In this document: positions 18,263 through 32,370 of the stretch, piece after piece
Numbering within the stretch: position 1 is the first letter of the stretch
Layout: every line of letters starts with the position of its first letter
From: Steromphala cineraria
Lineage: Eukaryota; Mollusca; Gastropoda; Trochida; Trochidae
DNA: 64,000 nt
Assembly (NCBI GenBank): GCA_916613615.1
Contig: OU744724.1
Span: forward strand, 46,044,662 to 46,108,661
Reading direction: 5' to 3'
Notes under the pieces: model-generated
Seen by the model: only the letters and a program-made list of their open reading frames with translations
Databases searched by the model: none
What the model was told of the DNA's origin: nothing
Program-made: the position numbers and the translations under genes

Positions 18263-21200
18263 TTAATAAGAGCGGAGGTAGGGAGTTCCAGTTCCATGGA
18301 CCAAACATTCGGGCTTTAATATACAAGTGGAGGGGTTAATAAGAGAGCGGAGGTAGGTAGTTCCAGTTCCATGGACCAAACATTGGGGCTTTAACATACA
18401 AGTGGAGGGGTTTATAAGAGAGCGGAGGTAGGTAGTTCCAGTTCCATGGACCAAACATTGGGGCTTTAACATACAAGTGGAGGGGTTAATAAGAGAGCGG
18501 AGGTAGGTAGTTCCAGTTCCATGGACCAAACATTCGGGCTTCAATATACAAGTGGAGGGGTTAATAAGAGAGCGGAGGTAGGGAGTTCCAGTTCCATGGA
18601 CCAAACATTCGGGCTTCAATATACAAGTGGAGGGGTTAATAAGAGAGCGGAGGTAGGTAGTGCCAGTTCCATGAACCAAACATTGGGGCTTCAATATACA
18701 AGTGGAGGGGTTAATAAGAGAGCGGAGGTAGGTAGTTCCAGTTCCATGAACCAAACATTGGGGCTTTAATATACAAATGGAGGGGTTTATAAGAGAGCGG
18801 AGGTAGGGAGTTCCAGTTCCATGGACCAAACATTCGGGCTTTAATATACAAATGGAGGGGTTTATAAGAGAGCGGAGGTAGGTAGTTCCAGGTCCATGGA
18901 CCAAACATTCGGGCTTCAATATACAAGTGGAGGGGTTAATAAGAGAGCGGAGGTAGGGAGTTCCAGTTCCATGGACCAAACATTGGGGCTTCAATATACA
19001 AGTCGAGGGGTTAATAAGAGAGGAGGTAGGGAGTTCCAGTTCCATGGACCAAACATTGGGGCTTCAATAGACAAGTGGAGGGGTTAATAAGAGAGCGGAG
19101 GTAGGTAGTTCCAGTTCCATGAACCAAACATTGGGGCTTCACTATACAAGTGGAGGGGTTGATAAGAGAGCGGAGGTAGTGAGTTCCAGTTCCATGGACC
19201 AAACATTTGGGCTTCAATATACAAGTGGAGGGGTTAATAAGAGAGCGGAGGTAGGAAGTTCCAGTTCCATGGACCAAACATTGGGGCTTCAATATACAAA
19301 TGGAGGGGTTTATAAGAGAGCGGAGGTAGGGAGTTCCAGTTCCATGGACCAAACATTCGGGCTTTAATATACAAGTGGAGGGGTTTATAAGAGAGCGGAG
19401 GTAGGTAGTTCCAGTTTCATGAACCAAACATTGGGGCTTCAATATACAAGTGGAGGGGTTAATAAGAGCGGAGGTTGGGAGTTCCAGTTCCATGGACCAA
19501 ACATTGGGGCTTCAACATACAAGTGGAGGGGTTAATAAGAGCGGAGGTAGGGAGTTCCAGTTCCATGGACCAAACATTTGGGCTTCAATATACAAGTGGA
19601 GGGGTTAAAAAGAGAGCGGAGGTAGGGAGTTCCAGTTCCATGGACCAAACATTGGGGCTTCAATATACAAGTGGAGGGGTTAATAAGAGCGGAGGTAGGG
19701 AGTTCCAGTTCCATGGACCAAACATTGGGGCTTCAATATACAAGTGGAGGGGTTAATAAGAGAGCGGAGGTAGGGAGTTCCAGTTCCATGGACCAAACAT
19801 TGGGGCTTCAATATACAAGTGGAGGGGTTAATAAGAGAGCGGAGGTAGGTAGTTCCAGTTCCATGGACCAAACATTGGGGCTTTAATATACAAATGGAGG
19901 GGTTTATAAGAGAGCGGAGGTAGGGAGTTCCAGTTCCATGGACCAAACATTCGGGCTTTAATATACAAGTGGAGGGGTTTATAAGAGAGCGGAGGTAGGT
20001 AGTTCCAGTTTCATGAACCAAACATTGGGGCTTCAATATACAAGTGGAGGGGTTAATAAGAGAGCGGAGGTAGGTAGTTCCAGTTCCATGGACCAAACAT
20101 TGGGGCTTTAATATACAAATGGAGGGGTTTATAAGAGAGCGGAGGTAGGGAGTTCCAGTTCCATGGACCAAACATTCGGGCTTTAATATACAAGTGGAGG
20201 GGTTTATAAGAGAGCGGAGGTAGGTAGTTCCAGTTTCATGAACCAAACATTGGGGCTTCAATATACAAGTGGAGGGGTTAATAAGAGAGCGGAGGTAGGG
20301 AGTTCCAGTTCCATTGACCAAACATTGGGGCTTCAATAGACAAGTGGAGGGGTTAATAAGAGAGCGGAGGTAGGTAGTTCCAGTTCCATGGACCAAACAT
20401 TGGGGCTTTAACATACAAGTGGAGGGGTTAATAAGAGCGGAGGTAGGGAGTTCCAGTTCCATGGACCAAACATTCGGGCTTTAATATACAAGTGGAGGGG
20501 TTTATAAGAAAGCGGAGGTAGGTAGTTCCAGTTCCATGGAGCAAACATTGGGGCTTTAACATACAAGTGGAGGGGTTTATAAGAGAGCGGAGGTAGGTAG
20601 TTCCAGTTCCATGGACCAAACATTCGGGCTTTAATATACAAGTGGAGGGGTTTATAAGAGAGCAGAGGTAGGTAGTTCCAGTTCCATGGACCAAACATTG
20701 GGGCTTCAATATACAAGTGGAGGGGTTAATAAGAAAGCGGAGGTAGGTAGTTCCAGTTCCATGGACCAAACATTGGGGCTTTAACATACAAGTGGAGGGG
20801 TTTATAAGAGAGCGGAGGTAGGTAGTTCCAGTTCCATGGACCAAACATTGGGGCTTTAACATACAAGTGGAGGGGTTAATAAGAGCGGAGGTAGGGAGTT
20901 CCAGTTCCATGGACCAAACATTTGGGCTTTAATATACAAGTGGAGGGGTTAATAAGAGAGCGGAGGTAGGGAGTTCCAGTTCCATGGACCAAACATTGGG
21001 GCTTCAATATACAAGTGGAGGGGTTAATAAGAGCGGAGGTTGGGAGTTCCAGTTCCATGGACCAAACATTGGGGCTTCAACATACAAGTGGAGGGGTTAA
21101 TAAGAGCGGAGGTAGGGAGTTCCAGTTCCATGGACCAAACATTTGGGCTTCAATATACAAGTGGAGGGGTTAAAAAGAGAGCGGAGGTAGGGAGTTCCAG

Positions 21201-22621
21201 TTCCATGGACCAAACATTGGGGCTTCAATATACAAGTGGAGGGGTTAATAAGAGCGGAGGTAGGGAGTTCCAGTTCCATGGACCAAACATTGGGGCTTCA
21301 ATATACAAGTGGAGGGGTTAATAAGAGAGCGGAGGTAGGGAGTTCCAGTTCCATGGACCAAACATTGGGGCTTTAATATACAAATGGAGGGGTTAATAAG
21401 AGAGCGGAGGTAGGTAGTTCCAGTTCCATGGACCAAACATTGGGGCTTCAATATACAAGTGGAGGGGTTAATAAGAGCGGAGGTAGGGAGTTCCAGTTCC
21501 ATGGACCAAACATTGGGGCTTCAATATACAAGTCGAGGAGTTAATAAGAGCGGAGGTAGGGAGTTCCAGTTCCATGGACCAAACATTGGGGCTTCACTAT
21601 ACAAGTGGAGGGGTTGATAAGAGAGCGGAGGTAGTGAGTTCCAGTTCCATTGACCAAACATTTGGGCTTCAATATACAAATGGAGGGGTTAATAAGAGAG
21701 CGGAGGTAGGAAGTTCCAGTTCCATGGACCAAACATTGGGGCTTCAATATACAAATGGAGGGGTTAATAAGAAAGCGGAGGTAGGGAGTTCCAGTTCCAT
21801 GGACCAAACATTCGGGCTTCAATATACAAGTGGAGGGGTTTATAAGAGCGGGGGTAGGGAGTTCCAGTTCCATGGACCAAACATTGGGGCTTCAATATAC
21901 AAGTGGAGGGGTTAAAAAGAGAGCGGAGGTAGGGAGTTCCAGTTCCATGGACCAAACATTGGGGCTTCAATATACAAGTGGAGGGGTTAATAAGAGAGCG
22001 GAGGTAGGTAGTTCCAGTTCCATGGACCAAACATTGGGGCTTTAATATACAAATGGAGGGGTTTATAAGAGAGCGGAGGTAGGGAGTTCCAGTTCCATGA
22101 ACCAAACATTGGGGCTTCAATAAACAAGTGGAGGGGTTAATAAGAGAGCGGAGGTAGGTAGTTCCAGTTCCATGGACCAAACATTGGGGCTTTAATATAC
22201 AAATGGAGGGGTTTATAAGAGAGCGGAGGTAGGGAGTTCCAGTTCCATGAACCAAACATTGGGGCTTCAATATACAAGTGGAGGGGTTAATAAGAGAGCG
22301 GAGGTAGGGAGTTCCAGTTCCATGGACCAAACATTGGGGCTTCAATATACAAGTGGAGGGGTTAATAAGAGCGGAGGTAGGGAGTTCCAGTTCCATGGAC
22401 CAAACATTGGGGCTTCACTATACAAGTGGAGGGGTTGATAAGAGAGCGGAGGTAGTGAGTTCCAGTTCCATGGACCAAACATTTGGGCTTCAATATACAA
22501 GTGGAGGGGTTAATAAGAGAGCGGAGGTAGGAAGTTCCAGTTCCATGAACCAAACATTGGGGCTTCAATATACAAGTGGAGGGGTTAATAAGAGAGCGGA
22601 GGTACGTAGTTCCAGTTCCAT

Positions 22622-25600
22622 GAACCAAACATTGGGGCTTCAATATACAAGTGGAGGGGTTAATAAGAGAGCGGAGGTAGGTAGTTCCAGTTCCATGGAC
22701 CAAACATTGGGGCTTTAATATACAAATGGAGGGGTTTATAAGAGAGCGGAGGTAGGGAGTTCCAGTTCCATGAACCAAACATTGGGTCTTCAATATACAA
22801 GTGGAGGGGTTAATAAGAGAGCGGAGGTAGGTAGTTCCAGTTCCATGGACCAAACATTCGGGCTTTAATATACAAGTGGAGGGGTTTATAAGAGAGCGGA
22901 GGTAGGTAGTTCCAGTTCCATGAACCAAACATTGGGGCTTCAATATACAAGTGGAGGGGTTAATAAGAGAGCGGAGGTAGGTAGTTCCAGTTCCATTGAC
23001 CAAACATTGGGGCTTCAATAGACAAGTGGAGGGGTTAATAAGAGAGCGGAGGTAGGTAGTTCCAGTTCCATGGACCAAACATTGGGGCTTTAACATACAA
23101 GTGGAGGGGTTAATAAGAGCGGAGGTAGGGAGTTCCAGTTCCATGAACCAAACATTGGGGCTTCAATATACAAGTGGAGGGGTTAATAAGAGAGCGGAGG
23201 TAGGGAGTTCCAGTTCCATGGACCAAACATTGGGGCTTCAATATACAAGTGGAGGGGTTAATAAGAGCGGAAGTAGGGAGTTCCAGTTCCATGGACCAAA
23301 CATTGGGGCTTCACTATACAAGTGGAAGGGTTGATAAGAGAGCGGAGGTAGTGAGTTCCAGTTCCATGGACCAAACATTTGGGCTTCAATATACAAGTGG
23401 AGGGGTTAATAAGAGAGCGGAGGTAGGAAGTTCCAGTTCCATGAACCAAACATTGGGGCTTCAATATACAAGTGGAGGGGTTAATAAGAGAGCGGAGGTA
23501 CGTAGTTCTACTTCCATGAACCAAACATTGGGGCTTCAATATACAAGTGGAGGGGTTAATAAGAGAGCGGAGGTAGGTAGTTCCAGTTCCATGGACCAAA
23601 CATTGGGGCTTTAATATACAAATGGAGGGGTTTATAAGAGAGCGGAGGTAGGGAGTTCCAGTTCCATGAACCAAACATTGGGGCTTCATTATACAAGTGG
23701 AGGGGTTAATAAGAGAGCGGAGGTAGGTAGTTCCAGTTCCATGGACCAAACATTGGGGCTTTAATATACAAATGGAGGGGTTTATAAGAGAGCGGAGGTA
23801 GGGAGTTCCAGTTCCATGGACCAAACATTCGGGCTTTAATATACAAATGGAGGGGTTTATAAGAGAGCGGAGGTAGGTAGTTCCAGTTCCATGGACCAAA
23901 CATTGGGGCTTCAATATACAAGTGGAGGGGTTAATAAGAGAGCGGAGGTAGGGAGTTCCAGTTCCATGGACCAAACATTGGGGCTTCAATATACAAGTGG
24001 AGGGGTTAATAAGAGAGCGGAGGTAGGGAGTTCCAGTTCCATGGACCAAACATTGGGGCTTCAATATACAAGTGGAGGGGTTAATAAGAGAGCGGAGGTA
24101 GGTAGTTCCAGTTCCGTGGACCAAACATTGGGGCTTTAATATACAAATGGAGGGGTTTATAAGAGAGCGGAGGTAGGGAGTTCCAGTTCCATGAACCAAA
24201 CATTGGGGCTTCAATATACAAGTGGAGGGGTTAATAAGAGAGCGGAGGTAGGGAGTTCCAGTTCCATGGACCAAACATTGGGGCTTCAATATACAAGTGG
24301 AGGGGTTAATAAGAGCGGAGGTAGGGAGTTCAAGTTCAATGGACCAAACATTGGGGCTTCACTATACAAGTGGAGGGGTTGATAAGAGAGCGGAGGTAGT
24401 GAGTTCCAGTTCCATGGACCAAACATTGGGGCTTCAATATACAAGTGGAGGGGTTAATAAGAGAGCGGAGGTAGGTAGTTCCAGTTCCATGAACCAAACA
24501 TTGGGGCTTCAATATACAAGTGGAGGGGTTAATAAGAGAGCGGAGGTACGTAGTTCCAGTTCCATGAACCAAACATTGGGGCTTCAATATACAAGTGGAG
24601 GGGTTAATAAGAGAGCGGAGGTAGGTAGTTCCAGTTCCATGGACCAAACATTGGGGCTTTAATATACAAATGGAGGGGTTTATAAGAGAGCGGAGGTAGG
24701 GAGTTCCAGTTCCATGAACCAAACATTGGGGCTTCAATATACAAGTGGAGGGGTTAATAAGAAAGCGGAGGTAGGTAGTTCCAGTTCCATGAACCAAACA
24801 TTGGGGCTTCAATATACAAGTGGAGGGGTTAATAAGAGAGCGGAGGTAGGTAGTTCCAGCTCCATGGACCAAACATTGGGGCTTTAATATACAAATGGAG
24901 GGGTTTATAAGAGAGCGGAGGTAGGGAGTTCCAGTTCCATGAACCAAACATTGGGGCTTCAATATACAAGTGGAGGGGTTAATAAGAGAGCGGAGGTAGG
25001 TAGTTCCAGTTCCATGGACCAAACATTGGGGCTTTAATATACAAATGGAGGGGTTTACAAGAGAGCGGAGGTAGGGAGTTCCAGTTCCATGAACCAAACA
25101 TTGGGGCTTCAATATACAAGTGGAGGGGTTAATAAGAGAGCGGAGGTAGGTAGTTCCAGTTCCATTGACCAAACATTGGGGCTTTAACATACAAGTGGAG
25201 GGGTTAATAAGAGCGGAGGTAGGTAGTTCCAGTTCCATGGACCAAACATTGGGGCTTCAATATACAAGTGGAGGGGTTAATAAGAGAGCGGAGGTAGGTA
25301 GTTCCAGTTCCATGGACCAAACATTGGGGCTTTAATATACAAGTGGAGGGGTTAATAAGAGAGCGGAGGTAGGTAGTTCCAGTTCCATGAACCAAACATT
25401 GGGGCTTCAATATACAAGTGGAGGGGTTAATAAGAGAGCGGAGGTAGGTAGTTCCAGTTCCATGGACCAAACATTGGGGCTTTAATATACAAATGGAGGG
25501 GTTTATAAGAGAGCGGAGGTAGGGAGTTCCAGTTCCATGAACCAAACATTGGGGCTTCAATATACAAGTGGAGGGGTTAATAAGAGAGCGGAGGTAGGTA

Positions 25601-28600
25601 GTTCCAGTTCCATGGACCAAACACTGGGGCTTTAACATACAAGTGGAGGGGTTAATAAGAGCGGAGGTAGGGAGTTCCAGTTCCATGGACCAAACATTCG
25701 GGCTTCAATATACAAGTGGAGGGGTTAATAAGAAAGCGGAGGTAGGTAGTTCCAGTTCCATGGACCAAACATTGGCGCTTTAACATACAAGTGGAGGGGT
25801 TTATAAGAGAGCGGAGGTAGGTATTTCCAGTTCCATGGACCAAACATTGGGGCTTCAATATACAAGTGGAGGAGTTAATAAGAGAGCGGAGGTAGGTAGT
25901 TCCAGTTCCATGGACCAAACATTGGGGCTTTAACATACAAGTGGAGGGGTTAATAAGAGCGGAGGTAGGGAGTTCCAGTTCCATGGACCAAACATTGGGG
26001 CTTCAATATACAAGTGGAGGGGTTAATAAGAGAGCGGAGGTAGGGAGTTCCAGTTCCATGGACCAAACATTGGGGCTTTAATATACAAGTGGAGGGGTTA
26101 ATAAGAGAGCGGAGGTAGGTAGTTCCAGTTCCATGGACCAAACATTGGGGCTTCAATATACAAGTGGAGGGGTTAATAAGAGCGGAGGTAGGGAGTTCCA
26201 GTTCCATGGACCAAACATTGGGGCTTTAATATACAAGTGGAGGGGTTTATAAGAGCGGGGGTAGGGAGTTCCAGTTCCATGGACCAAACATTGGGGCTTC
26301 AATATACAAGTGGAGGGGTAAATAAGAGAGCGGAGGTAGAGAGCTCCAGTTCCAGAACCAAACATTGGGGCTTCAATATACAAGTGGAGGGGTTAATAAG
26401 AAAGCGGAGGTAGGTAGTTCCAGTTCCATGAACCAAACATTGGGGCTTCAATATACAAGTGGAGGGGTTAATAAGAGAGCGGAGGTAGGGAGTTCCAGTT
26501 CCATGGACCAAACATTGGGGCTTTAACATACAAGTGGAGGGGTTAATAAGAGCGGAGGTAGGGAGTTCCAGTTCCATGGACCAAACATTTGGGCTTCAAC
26601 ATACAAGTGGAGGGGTTAATAAGAGAGCGGAGGTAGGGAGTTCCAGTTCCATGGACCAAACATTCGGGCTTCAATATACAAGTGGAGGGGTTAATAAGAG
26701 CGGGGGTAGGGAGTTCCAGTTCCATGGACCAAACATTGGGGCTTTAATATACAAATGGAAGGGTTAATAAGAGAGCGGAGGTAGGGAGTTCCAGTTCCAT
26801 GGACCAAACATTGGGGCTTCAATATACAAGTGGAGGGGTTTATAAGAGAGCGGAGGTAGGGAGTTCCAGTTCCATGGACCAAACATTGGGGCTTTAACAT
26901 ACAAGTGGAGGGGTTAATAAGAGCGGAGGTAGGGAGTTCCAGTTCCATGGACCAAACATTCGGGCTTCAATATACAAGTAGAGGGTTAATAAGAGCGGGG
27001 GTAGTGAGTTCCAGTTCCATGGACCAAACATTGGGGCTTTAATATACAAGTGGAGGGGTTTATAAGAGCGGGGGTAGGGAGTTCCAGTTCCATGGACCAA
27101 ACATTGGGGCTTTAATATACAAATGGAGGGGTTAATAAGAGCGGAGGTAGGGAGTTCCAGTTCCATGGACCAAACATTCGGGCTTTAATATACAAGTGGA
27201 GGGGTTTATAAGAGAGCGGAGGTAGGTAGTTCCAGTTCCATGAACCAAACATTGGGGCTTCAATATACAAGTGGAGGGGTTAATAAGAGAGCGGAGGTAG
27301 GTAGTTCCAGTTCCATTGACCAAACATTGGGGCTTCAATAGACAAGTGGAGGGGTTAATAAGAGAGCGGAGGTAGGTGGTTCCAGTTCCATGGACCAAAC
27401 ATTGGGGCTTCAATATACAAGTGGAGGGGTTAATAAGAGAGCGGAGGTAGGTAGTTCCAGTTCCATGGACCAAACATTGGGGCTTTAATATACAAATGGA
27501 GGGGTTTATAAGAGAGCGGAGGTAGGGAGTTCCAGTTCCATGAACCAAACATTGGGTCTTCAATATACAAGTGGAGGGGTTAATAAGAGAGCGGAGGTAG
27601 GTAGTTCCAGTTCCATGGACCAAACATTCGGGCTTTAATATACAAGTGGAGGGGTTTATAAGAGAGCGGAGGTAGGTAGTTCCAGTTCCATGAACCAAAC
27701 ATTGGGGCTTCAATATACAAGTGGAGGGGTTAATAAGAGAGCGGAGGTAGGTAGTTCCAGTTCCATTGACCAAACATTGGGGCTTCAATAGACAAGTGGA
27801 GGGGTTAATAAGAGAGCGGAGGTAGGTAGTTCCAGTTCCATGGACCAAACATTGGGGCTTTAACATACAAGTGGAGGGGTTAATAAGAGCGGAGGTAGGG
27901 AGTTCCAGTTCCATGAACCAAACATTGGGGCTTCAATATACAAGTGGAGGGGTTAATAAGAGAGCGGAGGTAGGGAGTTCCAGTTCCATGGACCAAACAT
28001 TGGGGCTTCAATATACAAGTGGAGGGGTTAATAAGAGCGGAAGTAGGGAGTTCCAGTTCCATGGACCAAACATTGGGGCTTCACTATACAAGTGGAAGGG
28101 TTGATAAGAGAGCGGAGGTAGTGAGTTCCAGTTCCATGGACCAAACATTTGGGCTTCAATATACAAGTGGAGGGGTTAATAAGAGAGCGGAGGTAGGAAG
28201 TTCCAGTTCCATGAACCAAACATTGGGGCTTCAATATACAAGTGGAGGGGTTAATAAGAGAGCGGAGGTACGTAGTTCTACTTCCATGAACCAAACATTG
28301 GGGCTTCAATATACAAGTGGAGGGGTTAATAAGAGAGCGGAGGTAGGTAGTTCCAGTTCCATGGACCAAACATTGGGGCTTTAATATACAAATGGAGGGG
28401 TTTATAAGAGAGCGGAGGTAGGGAGTTCCAGTTCCATGAACCAAACATTGGGGCTTCATTATACAAGTGGAGGGGTTAATAAGAGAGCGGAGGTAGGTAG
28501 TTCCAGTTCCATGGACCAAACATTGGGGCTTTAATATACAAATGGAGGGGTTTATAAGAGAGCGGAGGTAGGGAGTTCCAGTTCCATGGACCAAACATTC

Positions 28601-31600
28601 GGGCTTTAATATACAAATGGAGGGGTTTATAAGAGAGCGGAGGTAGGTAGTTCCAGTTCCATGGACCAAACATTCGGGCTTCAATATACAAGTGGAGGGG
28701 TTAATAAGAGAGCGGAGGTAGGGAGTTCCAGTTCCATGGACCAAACATTGGGGCTTCAATATACAAGTGGAGGGGTTAATAAGAGAGCGGAGGTAGGGAG
28801 TTCCAGTTCCATGGACCAAACATTGGGGCTTCAATATACAAGTGGAGGGGTTAATAAGAGAGCGGAGGTAGGTAGTTCCAGTTCCGTGGACCAAACATTG
28901 GGGCTTTAATATACAAATGGAGGGGTTTATAAGAGAGCGGAGGTAGGGAGTTCCAGTTCCATGAACCAAACATTGGGGCTTCAATATACAAGTGGAGGGG
29001 TTAATAAGAGAGCGGAGGTAGGGAGTTCCAGTTCCATGGACCAAACATTGGGGCTTCAATATACAAGTGGAGGGGTTAATAAGAGCGGAGGTAGGGAGTT
29101 CAAGTTCAATGGACCAAACATTGGGGCTTCACTATACAAGTGGAGGGGTTGATAAGAGAGCGGAGGTAGTGAGTTCCAGTTCCATGGACCAAACATTGGG
29201 GCTTCAATATACAAGTGGAGGGGTTAATAAGAGAGCGGAGGTAGGTAGTTCCAGTTCCATGAACCAAACATTGGGGCTTCAATATACAAGTGGAGGGGTT
29301 AATAAGAGAGCGGAGGTACGTAGTTCCAGTTCCATGAACCAAACATTGGGGCTTCAATATACAAGTGGAGGGGTTAATAAGAGAGCGGAGGTAGGTAGTT
29401 CCAGTTCCATGGACCAAACATTGGGGCTTTAATATACAAATGGAGGGGTTTATAAGAGAGCGGAGGTAGGGAGTTCCAGTTCCATGAACCAAACATTGGG
29501 GCTTCAATATACAAGTGGAGGGGTTAATAAGAAAGCGGAGGTAGGTAGTTCCAGTTCCATGAACCAAACATTGGGGCTTCAATATACAAGTGGAGGGGTT
29601 AATAAGAGAGCGGAGGTAGGTAGTTCCAGCTCCATGGACCAAACATTGGGGCTTTAATATACAAATGGAGGGGTTTATAAGAGAGCGGAGGTAGGGAGTT
29701 CCAGTTCCATGAACCAAACATTGGGGCTTCAATATACAAGTGGAGGGGTTAATAAGAGAGCGGAGGTAGGTAGTTCCAGTTCCATGGACCAAACATTGGG
29801 GCTTTAATATACAAATGGAGGGGTTTACAAGAGAGCGGAGGTAGGGAGTTCCAGTTCCATGAACCAAACATTGGGGCTTCAATATACAAGTGGAGGGGTT
29901 AATAAGAGAGCGGAGGTAGGTAGTTCCAGTTCCATTGACCAAACATTGGGGCTTTAACATACAAGTGGAGGGGTTAATAAGAGCGGAGGTAGGTAGTTCC
30001 AGTTCCATGGACCAAACATTGGGGCTTCAATATACAAGTGGAGGGGTTAATAAGAGAGCGGAGGTAGGTAGTTCCAGTTCCATGGACCAAACATTGGGGC
30101 TTTAATATACAAGTGGAGGGGTTAATAAGAGAGCGGAGGTAGGTAGTTCCAGTTCCATGAACCAAACATTGGGGCTTCAATATACAAGTGGAGGGGTTAA
30201 TAAGAGAGCGGAGGTAGGTAGTTCCAGCTCCATGGACCAAACATTGGGGCTTTAATATACAAATGGAGGGGTTTATAAGAGAGCGGAGGTAGGGAGTTCC
30301 AGTTCCATGAACCAAACATTGGGGCTTCAATATACAAGTGGAGGGGTTAATAAGAGAGCGGAGGTAGGTAGTTCCAGTTCCATGGACCAAACACTGGGGC
30401 TTTAACATACAAGTGGAGGGGTTAATAAGAGCGGAGGTAGGGAGTTCCAGTTCCATGGACCAAACATTCGGGCTTTAATATACAAGTGGAGGGGTTAATA
30501 AGAAAGCGGAGGTAGGTAGTTCCAGTTCCATGGACCAAACATTGGGGCTTCAACATACAAGTGGAGGGGTTTATAAGAGAGCGGAGGTAGGTATTTCCAG
30601 TTCCATGGACCAAACATTGGGGCTTCAATATACAAGTGGAGGAGTTAATAAGAGAGCGGAGGTAGGTAGTTCCAGTTCCATGGACCAAACATTGGGGCTT
30701 TAACATACAAGTGGAGGGGTTAATAAGAGCGGAGGTAGGGAGTTCCAGTTCCATGGACCAAACATTGGGGCTTCAATATACAAGTGGAGGGGTTAATAAG
30801 AGAGCGGAGGTAGGGAGTTCCAGTTCCATGGACCAAACATTGGGGCTTTAATATACAAATGGAGGGGTTAATAAGAGAGCGGAGGTAGGTAGTTCCAGTT
30901 CCATGGACCAAACATTGGGGCTTCAATATACAAGTGGAGGGGTTAATAAGAGCGGAGGTAGGGAGTTCCAGTTCCATGGACCAAACATTGGGGCTTTAAT
31001 ATACAAGTGGAGGGGTTAATAAGAGCGGGGGTAGGGAGTTCCAGTTCCATGGACCAAACATTGGGGCTTCAATATACAAGTGGAGGGGTAAATAAGAGAG
31101 CGGAGGTAGAGAGCTCCAGTTCCAGAACCAAACATTGGGGCTTTAATATACAAGTGGAGGGGTTAATAAGAAAGCGGAGGTAGGTAGTTCCAGTTCCATG
31201 AACCAAACATTGGGGCTTCAATATACAAGTGGAGGGGTTAATAAGAGAGCGGAGGTAGGGAGTTCCAGTTCCATGGACCAAACATTGGGGCTTTAACATA
31301 CAAGTGGAGGGGTTAATAAGAGCGGAGGTAGTGAGTTCCAGTTCCATGGACCAAACATTTGGGCTTCAACATACAAGTGGAGGGGTTAATAAGAGAGCGG
31401 AGGTAGGGAGTTCCAGTTCCATGGACCAAACATTCGGGCTTCAATATACAAGTGGAGGGGTTAATAAGAGCGGGGGTAGGGAGTTCCAGTTCCATGGACC
31501 AAACATTGGGGCTTTAATATACAAATGGAAGGGTTAATAAGAGAGCGGAGGTAGGGAGTTCCAGTTCCATGGACCAAACATTGGGGCTTCAATATACAAG

Positions 31601-32370
31601 TGGAGGGGTTTATAAGAGAGCGGAGGTAGGGAGTTCCAGTTCCATGGACCAAACATTGGGGCTTTAACATACAAGTGGAGGGGTTAATAAGAGCGGAGGT
31701 AGGGAGTTCCAGTTCCATGGACCAAACATTCGGGCTTCAATATACAAGTAGAGGGTTAATAAGAGCGGGGGTAGTGAGTTCCAGTTCCATGGACCAAACA
31801 TTGGGGCTTTAATATACAAGTGGAGGGGTTTATAAGAGCGGGGGTAGGGAGTTCCAGTTCCATGGACCAAACATTGGGGCTTTAATATACAAATGGAGGG
31901 GTTAATAAGAGCGGAGGTAGGGAGTTCCAGTTCCATGGACCAAACATTCGGGCTTTAATATACAAGTGGAGGGGTTTATAAGAGAGCGGAGGTAGGTAGT
32001 TCCAGTTCCATGAACCAAACATTGGGGCTTCAATATACAAGTGGAGGGGTTAATAAGAGAGCGGAGGTAGGTAGTTCCAGTTCCATTGACCAAACATTGG
32101 GGCTTCAATAGACAAGTGGAGGGGTTAATAAGAGAGCGGAGGTAGGTGGTTCCAGTTCCATGGACCAAACATTGGGGCTTCAATATACAAGTGGAGGGGT
32201 TAATAAGAGAGCGGAGGTAGGTAGTTCCAGTTCCATGGACCAAACATTGGGGCTTTAATATACAAATGGAGGGGTTTATAAGAGAGCGGAGGTAGGGAGT
32301 TCCAGTTCCATGAACCAAACATTGGGGCTTCAATATACAAGTGGAGGGGTTAATAAGAGAGCGGAGGTAG
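22622..32370. repeat. 4770-bp higher-order tandem duplication within the satellite
   Basis: Units from 22622 to 27391 are repeated in order from 27392 to 32161 and a little beyond. Private mutations recur at exactly 4770 bp: CGTAGTTCTA at 23501 and 28271, GTTCCGTGGA at 24111 and 28881, CAAGTTCAAT at 24331 and 29101, and the GAGCTCC marker at 26341 and 31111. Only scattered single-base differences separate the copies (for example GGGG at 23905 against CGGG at 28675). The block is about 64 monomers long. Confidence 0.9.
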
